Positions 49,635 through 58,434 of a DNA stretch of 64,000 bases are shown here, one piece after another. The notes beneath the pieces are model-generated. The model was given only the letters and a program-made list of their open reading frames with translations. It was not told the DNA's origin and ran no database searches. The DNA is taken from assembly GCA_020852955.1 (NCBI GenBank), contig JADYZW010000021.1, forward strand, positions 16,328 through 80,327, read 5' to 3'. Every line of letters begins with the position of its first letter. The stretch's first letter is position 1. The position numbers and the translations under genes are program-made. Source of the stretch: Deltaproteobacteria bacterium (lineage in GTDB: Bacteria; Desulfobacterota; Binatia; UTPRO1).

Positions 49635-49994
49635 ATGCCGACCGTCCTCGTCGTCGAAGACGATGCGCCGCTGCGCCAGGCTCTGATCGCCGCGCTGGCG
49701 GCGCAGGGATATTGCGCGAGGGAGGCCGGCGACCTCGACGGCGCGCTCGAGGAGATCGCCGCCGCCCGCGTCGACGTCGTGCTGTCGGACGTGGGCATCC
49801 CGGGCGACGGATACACCCTGCTCGCGCGGGTGCGGCAGCTGCGGCCGCGCACCCCGGTCATCCTGATGACGGGCATCGACGAGGACGACCTCGGCCGGCG
49901 GGCGCGCGCTGCGGGCGCGTACGCGTACCTGGTGAAGCCCATCCGCCTGAGCGTGCTGAAGGGAACGCTCGACGGCGCCTGTCTGCGCGCCTGA
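49635..49994 (+). CDS. Single-domain response regulator
   Basis: A 119-residue stand-alone receiver domain. It shows VLVVEDDAPLRQALIAALAA, the phospho-acceptor Asp in VDVVLSDVGIPGDGYTLLAR, the conserved Thr in PVILMTGIDEDD and the Lys in AYLVKPIRL. With no output domain it would act by protein contact or as a relay intermediate. The ATG at 49635 follows a long open frame, but similarity begins exactly here. It is divergent from the membrane kinase and 89 bp upstream of an NtrC-type regulator, so the three probably form one signalling unit. Confidence 0.92.
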   Translation: MPTVLVVEDDAPLRQALIAALAAQGYCAREAGDLDGALEEIAAARVDVVLSDVGIPGDGYTLLARVRQLRPRTPVILMTGIDEDDLGRRARAAGAYAYLVKPIRLSVLKGTLDGACLRA

Positions 49995-50083
49995 CGGGGC
50001 GTTCGCTCGACGGCATCGCGTCGGGGCGTGGGGTCGCGCCTGCCTCGCGGGATGGGTTAGAAGGTCGGCGGGAAGACGCGCCG

Positions 50084-51457
50084 ATGCCGACCGCTCTCAT
50101 CGTCGACGACGATCCGGATTTCCAGGCCGCCATGGCGGAGCTGGTCCGCGGTGAAGGCTTCACCGTCGAGACCGCGGGGTCGCTCGTCGAGGCGCACGCG
50201 GCCGTCAAGATCCGCATTCCCGACGTCGTCCTCGTGGACCTGACGCTCCCCGACGGCAGCGGCCTCGATCTGCTCTCCGCCGTCGAAGGCCCCGGCGCGC
50301 CGGAGATGATCGTCATCTCCGGGCACGCGACGCTCGACAACGCGATCGAGGCGCTGCGCCAGGGCGCGTCCGACTACCTCACGAAGCCGGTCGATCTGGC
50401 GCGCTTGCGGGCGATCCTGGTGAACGTCGCGCGGCGGCGCGACATGACCGAGGAGATCGAGGGCCTGCGCGCCGAGCTGCGCGGCCTCGGCCGCTTCGGC
50501 GCGCTCATCGGCGGCTCGCCGATGATGCAGCAGGTGTACGAGCAGATCCAGCGGGTCGCGCCGAGCAATGCCACGGTGTTCATCCAGGGCGAGAGCGGCA
50601 CCGGCAAGGAGCTCGTCGCCGAGAGCGTCCACAGGCTCTCGCGGCGCCGCAGGCGCCCCTTCGTCGCCATCAACTGCGGCGCCGTCGCGCCGAACCTCAT
50701 CGAGAGCGAGCTCTTCGGCCACGAGCGCGGCAGCTTCACGGGCGCCGACCGGCTGCACCGCGGGTACCTCGAGCGCGCGCACGGCGGCACGCTCTTCCTC
50801 GACGAGATCACGGAGATGCCGCTCGAGCTGCAGGTGAAGCTCCTGCGCGTCCTCGAGACCGGGCGTTTCTCGCGCGTCGGCGGCGAGCAGGAGCTGCCGG
50901 TCGACGTCCGGATCATCGCGGCGACCAATCGCGATCCGCACCAGGCGGTGGCCGACCAGAAGCTCCGTGAGGACCTCCTGTACCGCCTGCGGGTGTTTCC
51001 GATCGCCCTGCCGCCGCTCCGCGAGCGCGCCGGCGACATCGACCTCCTTGCGGAGGCCTGTCTCGCGGAGCTCAACAAGGACGAGGGGACGCGCAAGCGC
51101 TTGAGCCGCGCCGCGCTCGAGCGCCTGAGAAGCGCTCGCTGGCCCGGCAACGTGCGCGAGCTCAAGAACGTCATGCATCGCGCCTTCATCCTCGCCGACG
51201 ACGAGATCGGACCGCAGCAGCTCCCCGACTGGGGGCCGGTCGGGGCCGCCACGGCCGGGATCGCGGCCGACGGCGACGCGATCCTGCAGGTGAAGGTCGG
51301 CAGCTCGATCGCCGAGGCCGAGCGCCGGCTGATCCTCGCGACCCTCGACGCCTGCGGCGGCAGCAAGGACCAGGCGGCGAAGATCCTCGGCATCAGCCTG
51401 AAGACGCTCTACAACCGCCTGAACAGCTACAAGGGCGCTCCGGCGCCCGCCGGGTGA
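50084..51457 (+). CDS. NtrC-family sigma-54-dependent response regulator
   Basis: A 457-residue activator. The receiver has VDDDPDFQAAMAELVRGEGF and phospho-Asp in VVLVDLTLPDGSGLDLLSA. The AAA+ domain has Walker A GESGTGKELVAESVH, the sigma-54 contact loop as GSFTGA (the usual GAFTGA with A to S), LFLDEITEMPLELQVKLLRV, and RWPGNVRELKNVMHRAFILA. The C-terminal Fis-type helix-turn-helix is GGSKDQAAKILGISLKTLYN. It should turn on sigma-54 promoters when phosphorylated by the nearby kinase. One candidate promoter is at 10077-10091; no link is shown. Confidence 0.95.
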   Translation: MPTALIVDDDPDFQAAMAELVRGEGFTVETAGSLVEAHAAVKIRIPDVVLVDLTLPDGSGLDLLSAVEGPGAPEMIVISGHATLDNAIEALRQGASDYLTKPVDLARLRAILVNVARRRDMTEEIEGLRAELRGLGRFGALIGGSPMMQQVYEQIQRVAPSNATVFIQGESGTGKELVAESVHRLSRRRRRPFVAINCGAVAPNLIESELFGHERGSFTGADRLHRGYLERAHGGTLFLDEITEMPLELQVKLLRVLETGRFSRVGGEQELPVDVRIIAATNRDPHQAVADQKLREDLLYRLRVFPIALPPLRERAGDIDLLAEACLAELNKDEGTRKRLSRAALERLRSARWPGNVRELKNVMHRAFILADDEIGPQQLPDWGPVGAATAGIAADGDAILQVKVGSSIAEAERRLILATLDACGGSKDQAAKILGISLKTLYNRLNSYKGAPAPAG

Positions 51458-51559
51458 GCGGCCGGGGCGCGCGCTGGCGGGCGCCGCGGGCCGCCGCGGC
51501 GGAGCGTCGCTAGGAAGATCCCGCGGGGAGGCATAGGGTGGCGGGTGGAGGATCCCGCG

Positions 51560-53245
51560 ATGGACTTCGTTCAGACGCCCCCCGTGCTCGGCAACCAGTT
51601 CGAGGACGACCGGGTGCTGCAGAGCTTCCTGCGGCGCCGGGTGCCGAAGGACGCGCTCGCGGCGATGGTCCCGTCGCTCGCGCGCATGGGGGGGCGCGCC
51701 GTCGGCGACCTCGGAGCGGCGGCCGCCGCGGCGCGCGGCGAGGACCCCGTGCTGGTGCAGTGGGATCCGTGGGGGAACCGCGTCGACGAGATCGTCGTCC
51801 CCGAGGCGTGGAAGCTCTTCGCACGGACGGCGGTCGAGGAAGGGTTGATCGGGACCGCGTACGAACGCGCGTCCGGCGAGTACTCGCGCCTCCATCAGTT
51901 CGCGCTCGTCTATCTCTTCGCCCCGTCGTCGAAGGTGTACACGTGTCCGCTCGCCATGACCGACGGCTGCGCCAAGACGCTCGAGGTGGCGGCCGAAGCG
52001 GGGCTGCGCGAGCGCGTGTTGTCCCGGCTCGCGTCGCGCGATCCGGCGCGCGCGTGGACGTCGGGACAGTGGATGACGGAGCGGATCGGCGGGTCGGACG
52101 TCGGACTCTCGGAGACCGTGGCGCGCGAGACGGCGGAGGGGTGGCGGCTCTGGGGCACCAAGTGGTTCACGTCGGCGATCACGGCCGACGTCGCGCTTAC
52201 GCTCGGACGGCCGGAAGGCGCGGGTCCGGGCGGCCGCGGCCTGGCGCTCTTCCTGGTGGAGACGCGCGACGCGCAGGGTCGGCTGAACAACATCGAGGTG
52301 CATCGACTCAAGGACAAGCTCGGGACGAGGATGGTGCCGACGGCCGAGCTGACGTTGAACGGCACGCTCGCGATTCCGGTCGCGGGCCTGACCGACGGCG
52401 TGCGCAACATCACGCCGATGCTCAACATCACCCGCACCTGGAACGCGGTCTGCTCGGTCGCGAGCCTGCGGCGCGGGCTGGCGCTTGCGCGCGACTTCGC
52501 CGGACGCCGCTTCGCGTTCGGCGCGACGCTCGACCGGAAGCCGCTCCACGTCGACACGCTCGCCGGCATGCAGGCGGAATACGAGGCGGCGTTCCACCTC
52601 GCGTTCCACGGCGTCGCGCTCCTCGGCCGCGAAGAGACCGGCGTGATCACCGAGGAGGAGGCGGCGCTCCTGCGGCTCCTGCAGCCCCTCGCCAAGCTGA
52701 CGACGGGACGCCAGGCGGTCGCCGGTGCGAGCGAGACGCTCGAGGCGTTCGGCGGCGCGGGCTACATCGAGGATACGGGCCTCCCGGAGATCCTGCGCGA
52801 CGCGCAGGTGCTCTCGATCTGGGAAGGCACGACCAACGTGCTGGCGCTCGACGCGCTGCGCGCGGTCGCGCGCGCCGAAGCCCTGCCGGTCTTCGGGCGC
52901 GAGGTGCGGCGGCGGATCGGGGCGGCGGCGGGCGAGCCGACCCTGCGAGCGCCGTCCACCGCCGCGTGCGCGGCGCTCGAACACGCCGAAGAGTGGCTCG
53001 CGGCCGCGAGCCGCCGCGGCGGGGAGCAGGTGGAAGCCGGCGCGCGCCGCTTCGCCCTGACGCTCGGCCGCACCTTCGCGCTGGCGCTCCTCGTCGATCA
53101 CGCGGCGTGGGCGCTCGCCGAGGCGCGCGATGCGCGACCCGCGGCGGCGGCCCGGCGTTTCGCGCGCGCGGGCGTCGATCTCCTCTGGGCGGAGGACGAC
53201 AGCGCCGGGGACGGGGCGGCGCTCGCGCTCGATCGCCCGGGCTGA
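51560..53245 (+). CDS. AidB-like acyl-CoA dehydrogenase family protein
   Basis: A 561-residue flavoprotein of the acyl-CoA dehydrogenase superfamily, longer than catabolic members because of a C-terminal helical extension, as in AidB. It has NQFEDDRVLQSFLRRRVPKD, WMTERIGGSDVGLSETVARE, WRLWGTKWFTSAITADVALT, and EAFGGAGYIEDTGLPEILRD with SIWEGTTNVLALDALRA. AidB-type proteins bind DNA or act on unknown acyl substrates; here only the family can be stated. The ATG at 51560 is preferred; a GTG at 51545 would add five residues. It stands alone between the NtrC gene and convergent membrane-protein genes. Confidence 0.85.
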   Translation: MDFVQTPPVLGNQFEDDRVLQSFLRRRVPKDALAAMVPSLARMGGRAVGDLGAAAAAARGEDPVLVQWDPWGNRVDEIVVPEAWKLFARTAVEEGLIGTAYERASGEYSRLHQFALVYLFAPSSKVYTCPLAMTDGCAKTLEVAAEAGLRERVLSRLASRDPARAWTSGQWMTERIGGSDVGLSETVARETAEGWRLWGTKWFTSAITADVALTLGRPEGAGPGGRGLALFLVETRDAQGRLNNIEVHRLKDKLGTRMVPTAELTLNGTLAIPVAGLTDGVRNITPMLNITRTWNAVCSVASLRRGLALARDFAGRRFAFGATLDRKPLHVDTLAGMQAEYEAAFHLAFHGVALLGREETGVITEEEAALLRLLQPLAKLTTGRQAVAGASETLEAFGGAGYIEDTGLPEILRDAQVLSIWEGTTNVLALDALRAVARAEALPVFGREVRRRIGAAAGEPTLRAPSTAACAALEHAEEWLAAASRRGGEQVEAGARRFALTLGRTFALALLVDHAAWALAEARDARPAAAARRFARAGVDLLWAEDDSAGDGAALALDRPG

Positions 53246-53249
53246 CGGC

Positions 53250-53271
53250 GCGCCGCCCGTCGGGGCGGCGC
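53250..53271. terminator. Stem-loop between convergent genes
   Basis: A perfect 9-bp stem (GCGCCGCCC at 53250-53258, GGGCGGCGC at 53263-53271) with a GTCG tetraloop, 4 bp after the acyl-CoA dehydrogenase stop and 28 bp from the stop of the convergent membrane-protein gene. There is no T-tract; position favours a bidirectional terminator. Confidence 0.5.
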
Positions 53272-53299
53272 CGGTGGCGCGCGGCCGCGCCGCCGGCGC

Positions 53300-54880
53300 T
53301 CACTCGGCGGCGCGCGGCGGATCGGCGGCGGGCGCCAGCACGACGAGGCCGCCTATGCGGGCGACGACCGTGGTGTAGCGGGCGCGCAGCGTCTCCCACA
53401 TCTCCGGTTGTGAGCGTCGGAACCGCGAATCCGCGAGGCCCTCGGAGCCGACGACGAGCGCCGGCGGGTGGCGCTCGAGCCACGCGACGTGCTCGCGCCG
53501 CCACGCGGGGGAGTCGAACAGACCGGGCTGGTACATGACGCAGAGGCCGTTGGCGGGCCGCTGCGCGAAGACCGGAAGCTGGGGCGCGGCGGCCGCGACC
53601 AGGATCTCGTCGTCGGGCCCGGAGAGGCGCGCCAGCGTGCGGACGAGCTCGGCGTTGGGATCGTTCGGGAGGGCCTCGAGCCCGCGGACGAGGTCGGTCA
53701 ATCCGGCGAGCGGCGCCCGCGGCAGCGGCGCCAGATCGCGATGCGGCTCGACGGCCAGGCGCGTGAGGGGCACCGCGCACACGGCCACGAGCACGCCTGC
53801 CGCGAGCGCGAGGTCGCGGCCGGACGCCGCGCGGCGCGCGTCGCTCTCCCGCCGCGCGGCGCGCGCGGCGAGCGCGCAGAGTCCCGGCAGGGCGAGCGCG
53901 AGCGGCCAGGCGCCCTGCCAGAAGTGATTGAGGTCGGCGCGGTGGATCGTATGGGGATAGACGGCGAGGCCGAGGACGCCGATCGCCGCGAGGCACCGTC
54001 CCGCATCCTCGAGGCCCGGCGCGCGGCGACGCCATGCCCGGCCGCCCGCCGCGAGCGCGGCGACGTCCACGATCGGCAGCAGCACGAGCGCGAGCGCATG
54101 CGACGAGTCCTTGCCGAACGGCGCCGACGGTCGAAACGGCGGGGGCGGGATCGTCAGGTGGCGCGCCGAGCCGACGACGCTCTCCACGGTGACGGCGAGC
54201 GCCCGCAGCGGCGCCCGCGCTCCCGCGAGTACGACGAGGGCGGTCATCCAGACGACGAGCGGGAGCCCGAAGCCGACGAGCAGCGGCAGCACGCGGGCGC
54301 GCAGGGGGCTCCGCGCGTCGCGCCGCGCGCCGTCGACGACCGCGAAGGCGAAGAGGACCAGGGCGCTCGCGGCGCCGAGCTCGGGTCGGAGGAGAGCGCC
54401 GATGCCGCAGACCCACCCTCCGCGCCACCACCAGCGGGAGTCCTCCGTCGCCCGGTCGAGGCACGTGAGGGCGGCGATCGGGATGAGCCACACGTACCAT
54501 TTGTGGAAGCGCGCGAGGAAGAGCAGCGCCAGGATCGCGCTCGACCACGCGGCGATCGCGCCGAAGCGACGGCGGGCGAGGCGGAAGGCGAGCCCGATCG
54601 TCAGCGCCCAGGCCGCGGCGCAGGCGAGGACTTCGCCGACCAGCTCGCCGGACGCGCCGCCGGTCGCGACGGCGAGGACGGCGACGAGCGGTCCGTAGAT
54701 GTGGAGCGAGTCGATCGCCGGAATGCGCCCGTCGAGGAGCTGTGCGCCGGCCGCGAGTTGATAGCCGTGATCGGAGTTGACGAGGAAGTGCTCCAGCGTC
54801 GGGGCGCGCACCACCAGGAGGACGAAGGTCCCGGCGCTGACCGCCAGCTCCGGGAGCAGGCGGCGGGCGGCAGAGGTCAT
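53300..54880 (-). CDS. Polytopic membrane protein, GT-C glycosyltransferase-like
   Basis: A 526-residue integral membrane protein with about ten hydrophobic segments (for example ELAVSAGTFVLLVVR, WSSAILALLFLARFHKWYVW, ALALVLLPIVDVAALAAGG). The first loop, VNSDHGYQLAAGAQLLDGRI, has an Asp in the place used by GT-C enzymes that take lipid-linked sugars. A soluble C-terminal portion of about 130 residues ends the protein. It starts 10 bp after the cyclotransferase-like gene, as part of a minus-strand set of three. The glycosyltransferase call rests on topology and the acidic loop only. Confidence 0.65.
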   Translation of the reverse strand: MTSAARRLLPELAVSAGTFVLLVVRAPTLEHFLVNSDHGYQLAAGAQLLDGRIPAIDSLHIYGPLVAVLAVATGGASGELVGEVLACAAAWALTIGLAFRLARRRFGAIAAWSSAILALLFLARFHKWYVWLIPIAALTCLDRATEDSRWWWRGGWVCGIGALLRPELGAASALVLFAFAVVDGARRDARSPLRARVLPLLVGFGLPLVVWMTALVVLAGARAPLRALAVTVESVVGSARHLTIPPPPFRPSAPFGKDSSHALALVLLPIVDVAALAAGGRAWRRRAPGLEDAGRCLAAIGVLGLAVYPHTIHRADLNHFWQGAWPLALALPGLCALAARAARRESDARRAASGRDLALAAGVLVAVCAVPLTRLAVEPHRDLAPLPRAPLAGLTDLVRGLEALPNDPNAELVRTLARLSGPDDEILVAAAAPQLPVFAQRPANGLCVMYQPGLFDSPAWRREHVAWLERHPPALVVGSEGLADSRFRRSQPEMWETLRARYTTVVARIGGLVVLAPAADPPRAAE

Positions 54881-54890
54881 CGAATGCTCC

Positions 54891-55469
54891 TCAGGGCCGC
54901 CTCCGCCGCGCGGCCGCGAGCCCCGCATCGATGATGGCGCGGGCGTCCGCGACCTCCGCGCCCGCGGCCCGCGTCGGTACTCCGCGCAGCATCGCGATCC
55001 AATCGTCGGGGAGCCCGTGGTGCTGGGCTCCCTCGACGAGGAGGGCCATGTAGCGGTCGGACGGCCGGAGCGCGGGCGCGCGCTGCTCGGAGACGAGCGT
55101 GAAGGCCCGCGACGGCCCGGCACCCGCCGGCGGCGCATCGGCGCCGGTGCGCGGCGCCGCGCACGCGAGCGGCGCCACGGCGATCTCGACCCGCGCATAG
55201 TTGCCGATCAACACGCCCTCGGTGAGGTCGAGCTGGGCGAGATCCTCCATGGTGATCTCGTAGGCGACGCCGTAGACTTCGGCGCCGATGGTGGCGACGA
55301 GGTTCGCGAACGACTCGCCGATCGGCACGAGCGGCGGCTTGTCGAGGACGAGCCGCCACCCCGACGCCCGTGCCGCGAGGGCGCGCGACGGCGCGATGCC
55401 GCGCCGTCCGGCGAAGGTCGCCGGCTGCATGTTGGATCCGTAGGCGAAATACCAGACGCGGTCGCTCAT
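54891..55469 (-). CDS. Gamma-glutamylcyclotransferase-like protein
   Basis: A 192-residue protein with the hallmark opening VWYFAYGSNMQPATFAGRRG and the catalytic-type glutamate in AQLDLTEGVLIGNYARVEI. Members of this fold release pyroglutamate from gamma-glutamyl amines. The C-terminus has PSDRYMALLVEGAQHHGLPD, common in the longer bacterial form. Its ATG overlaps the stop of the upstream gene by 4 bp (ATGA). Its substrate and its link to the membrane protein downstream are unknown. Confidence 0.88.
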   Translation of the reverse strand: MSDRVWYFAYGSNMQPATFAGRRGIAPSRALAARASGWRLVLDKPPLVPIGESFANLVATIGAEVYGVAYEITMEDLAQLDLTEGVLIGNYARVEIAVAPLACAAPRTGADAPPAGAGPSRAFTLVSEQRAPALRPSDRYMALLVEGAQHHGLPDDWIAMLRGVPTRAAGAEVADARAIIDAGLAAARRRRP

Positions 55470-55960
55470 CCGGTCCGGGTCCCGTCGCGGCCGGGCCGGA
55501 GCGCGGCGCCGTCCGCGGGCGGCGCGCCGTCGGCCGTGCAGTCGAGCCGCACCGCAACCGAGCGCCCCGTGTCGGCGAAGAGCGCGACCCAGCGGTCGGC
55601 CCAGCCGTACTTCGCGGCGAGGAGACGGCGGATGCGGTCGTGGCCCTCCGGATTGGCGGCGACGCGCGCCCGGCAGCGGCGCGGCCGGGCGCGGCGCTCG
55701 AGCACCACGTCGGGGGCGCGCGCGAGGTCGTGGAGGAACGGCCGCTCGGGGTTGGCGGCCTCCACCCACGCGGCGCCATCGGCGTCGGCGATCCACGCGC
55801 GGGTCGTCCGCTCGCCGCCGTCGGCGGCGCGGGTGCGGAGCACGACGACCTCTTGTCCCTCGAGTGCGGCGAGCGTGACGGCGCCGAACGCCGCCGCCGG
55901 GATGAGGATCGCCGCGATCCAGCCGGCGCGGCGTCTGCCGCTCACGGGCGCCCCGCGCAT
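55466..55960 (-). CDS. Small membrane-anchored protein, nitroreductase/FMN-binding-like
   Basis: A 164-residue protein with one N-terminal membrane segment (WIAAILIPAAAFGAVTLAAL). The rest contains EVVVLRTRAADGGERTTRAW, NPERPFLHDLARAPDVVLER and HDRIRRLLAAKYGWADRWVA, an order seen in split-barrel proteins annotated deazaflavin-dependent nitroreductase or pyridoxamine-oxidase-like. Similarity is weak and by eye. The ATG at 55958-55960 is close to a divergent exported-protein gene at 56078. It is translationally coupled to the cyclotransferase-like gene. Confidence 0.6.
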   Translation of the reverse strand: MRGAPVSGRRRAGWIAAILIPAAAFGAVTLAALEGQEVVVLRTRAADGGERTTRAWIADADGAAWVEAANPERPFLHDLARAPDVVLERRARPRRCRARVAANPEGHDRIRRLLAAKYGWADRWVALFADTGRSVAVRLDCTADGAPPADGAALRPGRDGTRTG

Positions 55961-56077
55961 GCGCCCGTCCTGCCCGAGCCCCCCGACCCTGTCCATCCTG
56001 GACAGCGCGCCCGAATTCGTGCGAGCAGGTGCAGGCGTGCACGCGGAATGGACCGCGATGCTGGAAGGGAGGCCGGA

Positions 56078-56455
56078 ATGAGGCGAATGACGGGTTGGCG
56101 CATGGCGCTCGCCGCGACCTTGGTGCTTGCGAGCGCCGGCAGCAGCGGTGCCGGCGCTCCGCTCACGACGGGGTACCTGCCGATGGACAATAACCAGTAT
56201 GTCCGGTGCGTCATCAGCAACATCGGCACGAAGGACGTGGTCGTCGAGAAGATCGAAACGGTGAACGTGTTCGGCGTGGCGGCGGTGCAGGTCAACGAGT
56301 TCACGCTGGCTCCCGGCGCCACCAACCCGAACGTCTTCGTCTTCGAGTCGTCGCGGTGCGTGTTCAGCGTGAAGAAGCGGAAGCTCGTGCGCGCCTACGG
56401 GTGCGTGTCGAACCTCGCGAGCGCGCTCTGCCTCGCGGAAAGCGAAGCGCGCTAG
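56078..56455 (+). CDS. Small exported protein of unknown function
   Basis: A 125-residue protein with a signal peptide (WRMALAATLVLASAGSSGAG). The mature part is short and beta-rich (YVRCVISNIGTKDVVVEKIE, VQVNEFTLAPGATNPNVFVF) with four cysteines, including a pair near the C-terminus (AYGCVSNLASALCLAE). It may fold as an Ig-like domain. A GGGAGG site supports the ATG at 56078. Its TAG stop overlaps the TAG of the convergent membrane-protein gene in the shared CTAG. I recognise no family. Confidence 0.6.
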   Translation: MRRMTGWRMALAATLVLASAGSSGAGAPLTTGYLPMDNNQYVRCVISNIGTKDVVVEKIETVNVFGVAAVQVNEFTLAPGATNPNVFVFESSRCVFSVKKRKLVRAYGCVSNLASALCLAESEAR

Positions 56456-58425
56456 AAGACGTTCGGATCCCAGCCGTAGGCCCAGGTCGTGAGCATCCGG
56501 CGCATGTCGGCGAGCCGGAGCGCGAGTTCGTCCTTGGTGCGCCGCACGCCCTCCGGATCGACGGTGCGCGCGACCAGCGCGGCCTCGGTGCGCGCGACCG
56601 CGAGCCGGGCCTGCGCGAGAGCGAGCGACTCGCCGCCCGGCGCCGCGAGCGCGGCGAGGCGCACGCGTTCGGCCGCGAGGTACTCGCGCGTCGCCTTCGA
56701 CGACGTGTCCGCCATCGCGACGTCGCCGAGCACGGCGTAGGCGAGCGCGACCGGCCCCGCCGCGATGGCCGCCTTCGCCGCCGCGCGCAGCGTTTCGACA
56801 TCGGCGTTCGTGTGTGGCGAGGCGAGGTACATCATGCGGCTCGTGGCGGCGATCGCCGGCGTCGGGTAGCGGAGCGTGCCGGCCTCGAGCGCCGCGATGG
56901 TCGGAGCGAGCTCGGCGCGACTCGTGTCGGCGAGCACCACGTGGCGGCCGTCCGAGTAGATGAACGCCCACGGGGAGCCTTCCGCGTACACGAGCCCGCC
57001 GAGCGGGATGGCGTAGGGCGCCGTCATCGGCAGGATCGCGAGGCCGACGTCGTAGCTCCCGAGCGCGTCGCGCGCGGGGGCGGCGCCGGTCCGGAGGTCC
57101 TTGTGCAGCTGCAGCGTCGTCTCGTCGTAGACCTGCTGCGCGCGGCCGCCGATCAGCACCGTGACCGGAGTGTCGGTCCAGCGTAGGAACCCTTCGGCCT
57201 CCCACGCCGCGTAGACGCGGCCGTGGAGCCCGTTGGCGCGGACGAACTCCGCGGCGTCGCGCGGGAACGTCGGGGCGTCCACCATGCGTTCGAAGGGCGA
57301 GAGCCCGGCGAACACGGGATTGGCGGCCGCATAGCGGCGCGCGACCGGCGGCAGCGCGACCGCGGCCGCGATCGCGAGTCCGACGGCGAGCGTGCGCAGC
57401 GGCCAGGCGCTGGCGAGCCGCCGCCGCCACCAGGCGAGTTCGGCCGCGAGCGGCCCGGCGAGGACGACGAGCGCGAGCGGCACGAAGCGCCGGGCGCGCA
57501 CCGTCATGACGGCGACCGCGAGCAGGACGACGGCGTCGAAGATCGCGCGGGCGCGGCCGAAGCGCGCGTCGTCGCCGCCGTTCGACGGAGCGCCGCGACC
57601 GACGGCGACTCGCGCCGCCAGGAGCGCGACGAAGGCTCCCGCGAGCGCGCAGATCTCCCAGCGGCTCCCGAAGGTGGTGACGTCGGTCGCGAAGAGCGGC
57701 GCCCACTCGGCGACCGTCCGCCAGGCCGGGCTCGCGCCGACGACGAGCGCGTGCGTCAGGTTCGCGACGCCGAAGGGATTGGCGAAGGCCGCGAGCGCGA
57801 CGGAAGCGGCGCACGCCGCGAGGGCGGCGGGCAGCACGCGCGGCGCGAGGACGCCGATCACGACGGTCCAGGCGCCGAGGAGTCCGAGGCCGAAGACGAA
57901 GCTCCCGTGGGCGTTCGCCCAGAGGGCGAGGATCGCGACCACCGCGGCGAGCCGGATCGGGCGCGTCGCCGCGCGGGCGAGGGCCGCGAGGCAGGCGCAC
58001 GCGAGCACGAGCCCGAGGAGCGCCGGGCGGAGGTCGATGTAGCTCCGGCCCGCCGCGAGCGCGACGCCGGCCACGAGCCACGCCTCGGGCGCGCCGGCGC
58101 CGCGCGCGCGCGCCGTCGCGGCGAGGAGCGCCGCCGCGGCGGCGAGGAGCGCGGCCTTCAGCGCGAGGAGGCCGTTCGGGCCGGTCGTGGCGTGGGTCGC
58201 GTAGAGGAGGACGTCGCTCCCCCAGTTCTGATTCAGCCAGACGCGTCCCTCGGTGGTGTACGACCAGTCGTCGGGCGCGCCGAGCTTGCCCGCGAGCGTG
58301 TCCCGACCGCCCGCGAGCGCGATGAAGAGATCGTCCGCCGGCCGCGGCTCGGCCCACGGGAGCAGCAGGAGGAGGGCGCAGACGGCGAGACAGAGCGCGA
58401 GATCGCGGCGATCGGATGCGGACAT
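56452..58425 (-). CDS. Large polytopic membrane protein
   Basis: A 657-residue protein with about ten or more hydrophobic segments in the first 420 residues (for example RDLALCLAVCALLLLLPWAE, VAIWALWANAHGSF-like stretch, AVVLLAVAVMTVRARRFVPL) and a soluble C-terminal part. The first loop reads ADDLFIALAGGRDTLAGKLG and then TTEGRVWLNQNWGSDVLLY, as in uncharacterised GT-C-like proteins. The C-terminal part has PTFPRDAAEFVRANGLHGRV and YAAWEAEGFLRWTDTPVTVL. It is likely a glycosyltransferase or flippase-like protein, but this is uncertain. It ends in a convergent 4-bp overlap with the small exported gene. Confidence 0.65.
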   Translation of the reverse strand: MSASDRRDLALCLAVCALLLLLPWAEPRPADDLFIALAGGRDTLAGKLGAPDDWSYTTEGRVWLNQNWGSDVLLYATHATTGPNGLLALKAALLAAAAALLAATARARGAGAPEAWLVAGVALAAGRSYIDLRPALLGLVLACACLAALARAATRPIRLAAVVAILALWANAHGSFVFGLGLLGAWTVVIGVLAPRVLPAALAACAASVALAAFANPFGVANLTHALVVGASPAWRTVAEWAPLFATDVTTFGSRWEICALAGAFVALLAARVAVGRGAPSNGGDDARFGRARAIFDAVVLLAVAVMTVRARRFVPLALVVLAGPLAAELAWWRRRLASAWPLRTLAVGLAIAAAVALPPVARRYAAANPVFAGLSPFERMVDAPTFPRDAAEFVRANGLHGRVYAAWEAEGFLRWTDTPVTVLIGGRAQQVYDETTLQLHKDLRTGAAPARDALGSYDVGLAILPMTAPYAIPLGGLVYAEGSPWAFIYSDGRHVVLADTSRAELAPTIAALEAGTLRYPTPAIAATSRMMYLASPHTNADVETLRAAAKAAIAAGPVALAYAVLGDVAMADTSSKATREYLAAERVRLAALAAPGGESLALAQARLAVARTEAALVARTVDPEGVRRTKDELALRLADMRRMLTTWAYGWDPNVF

Positions 58426-58434
58426 GGGCGACGG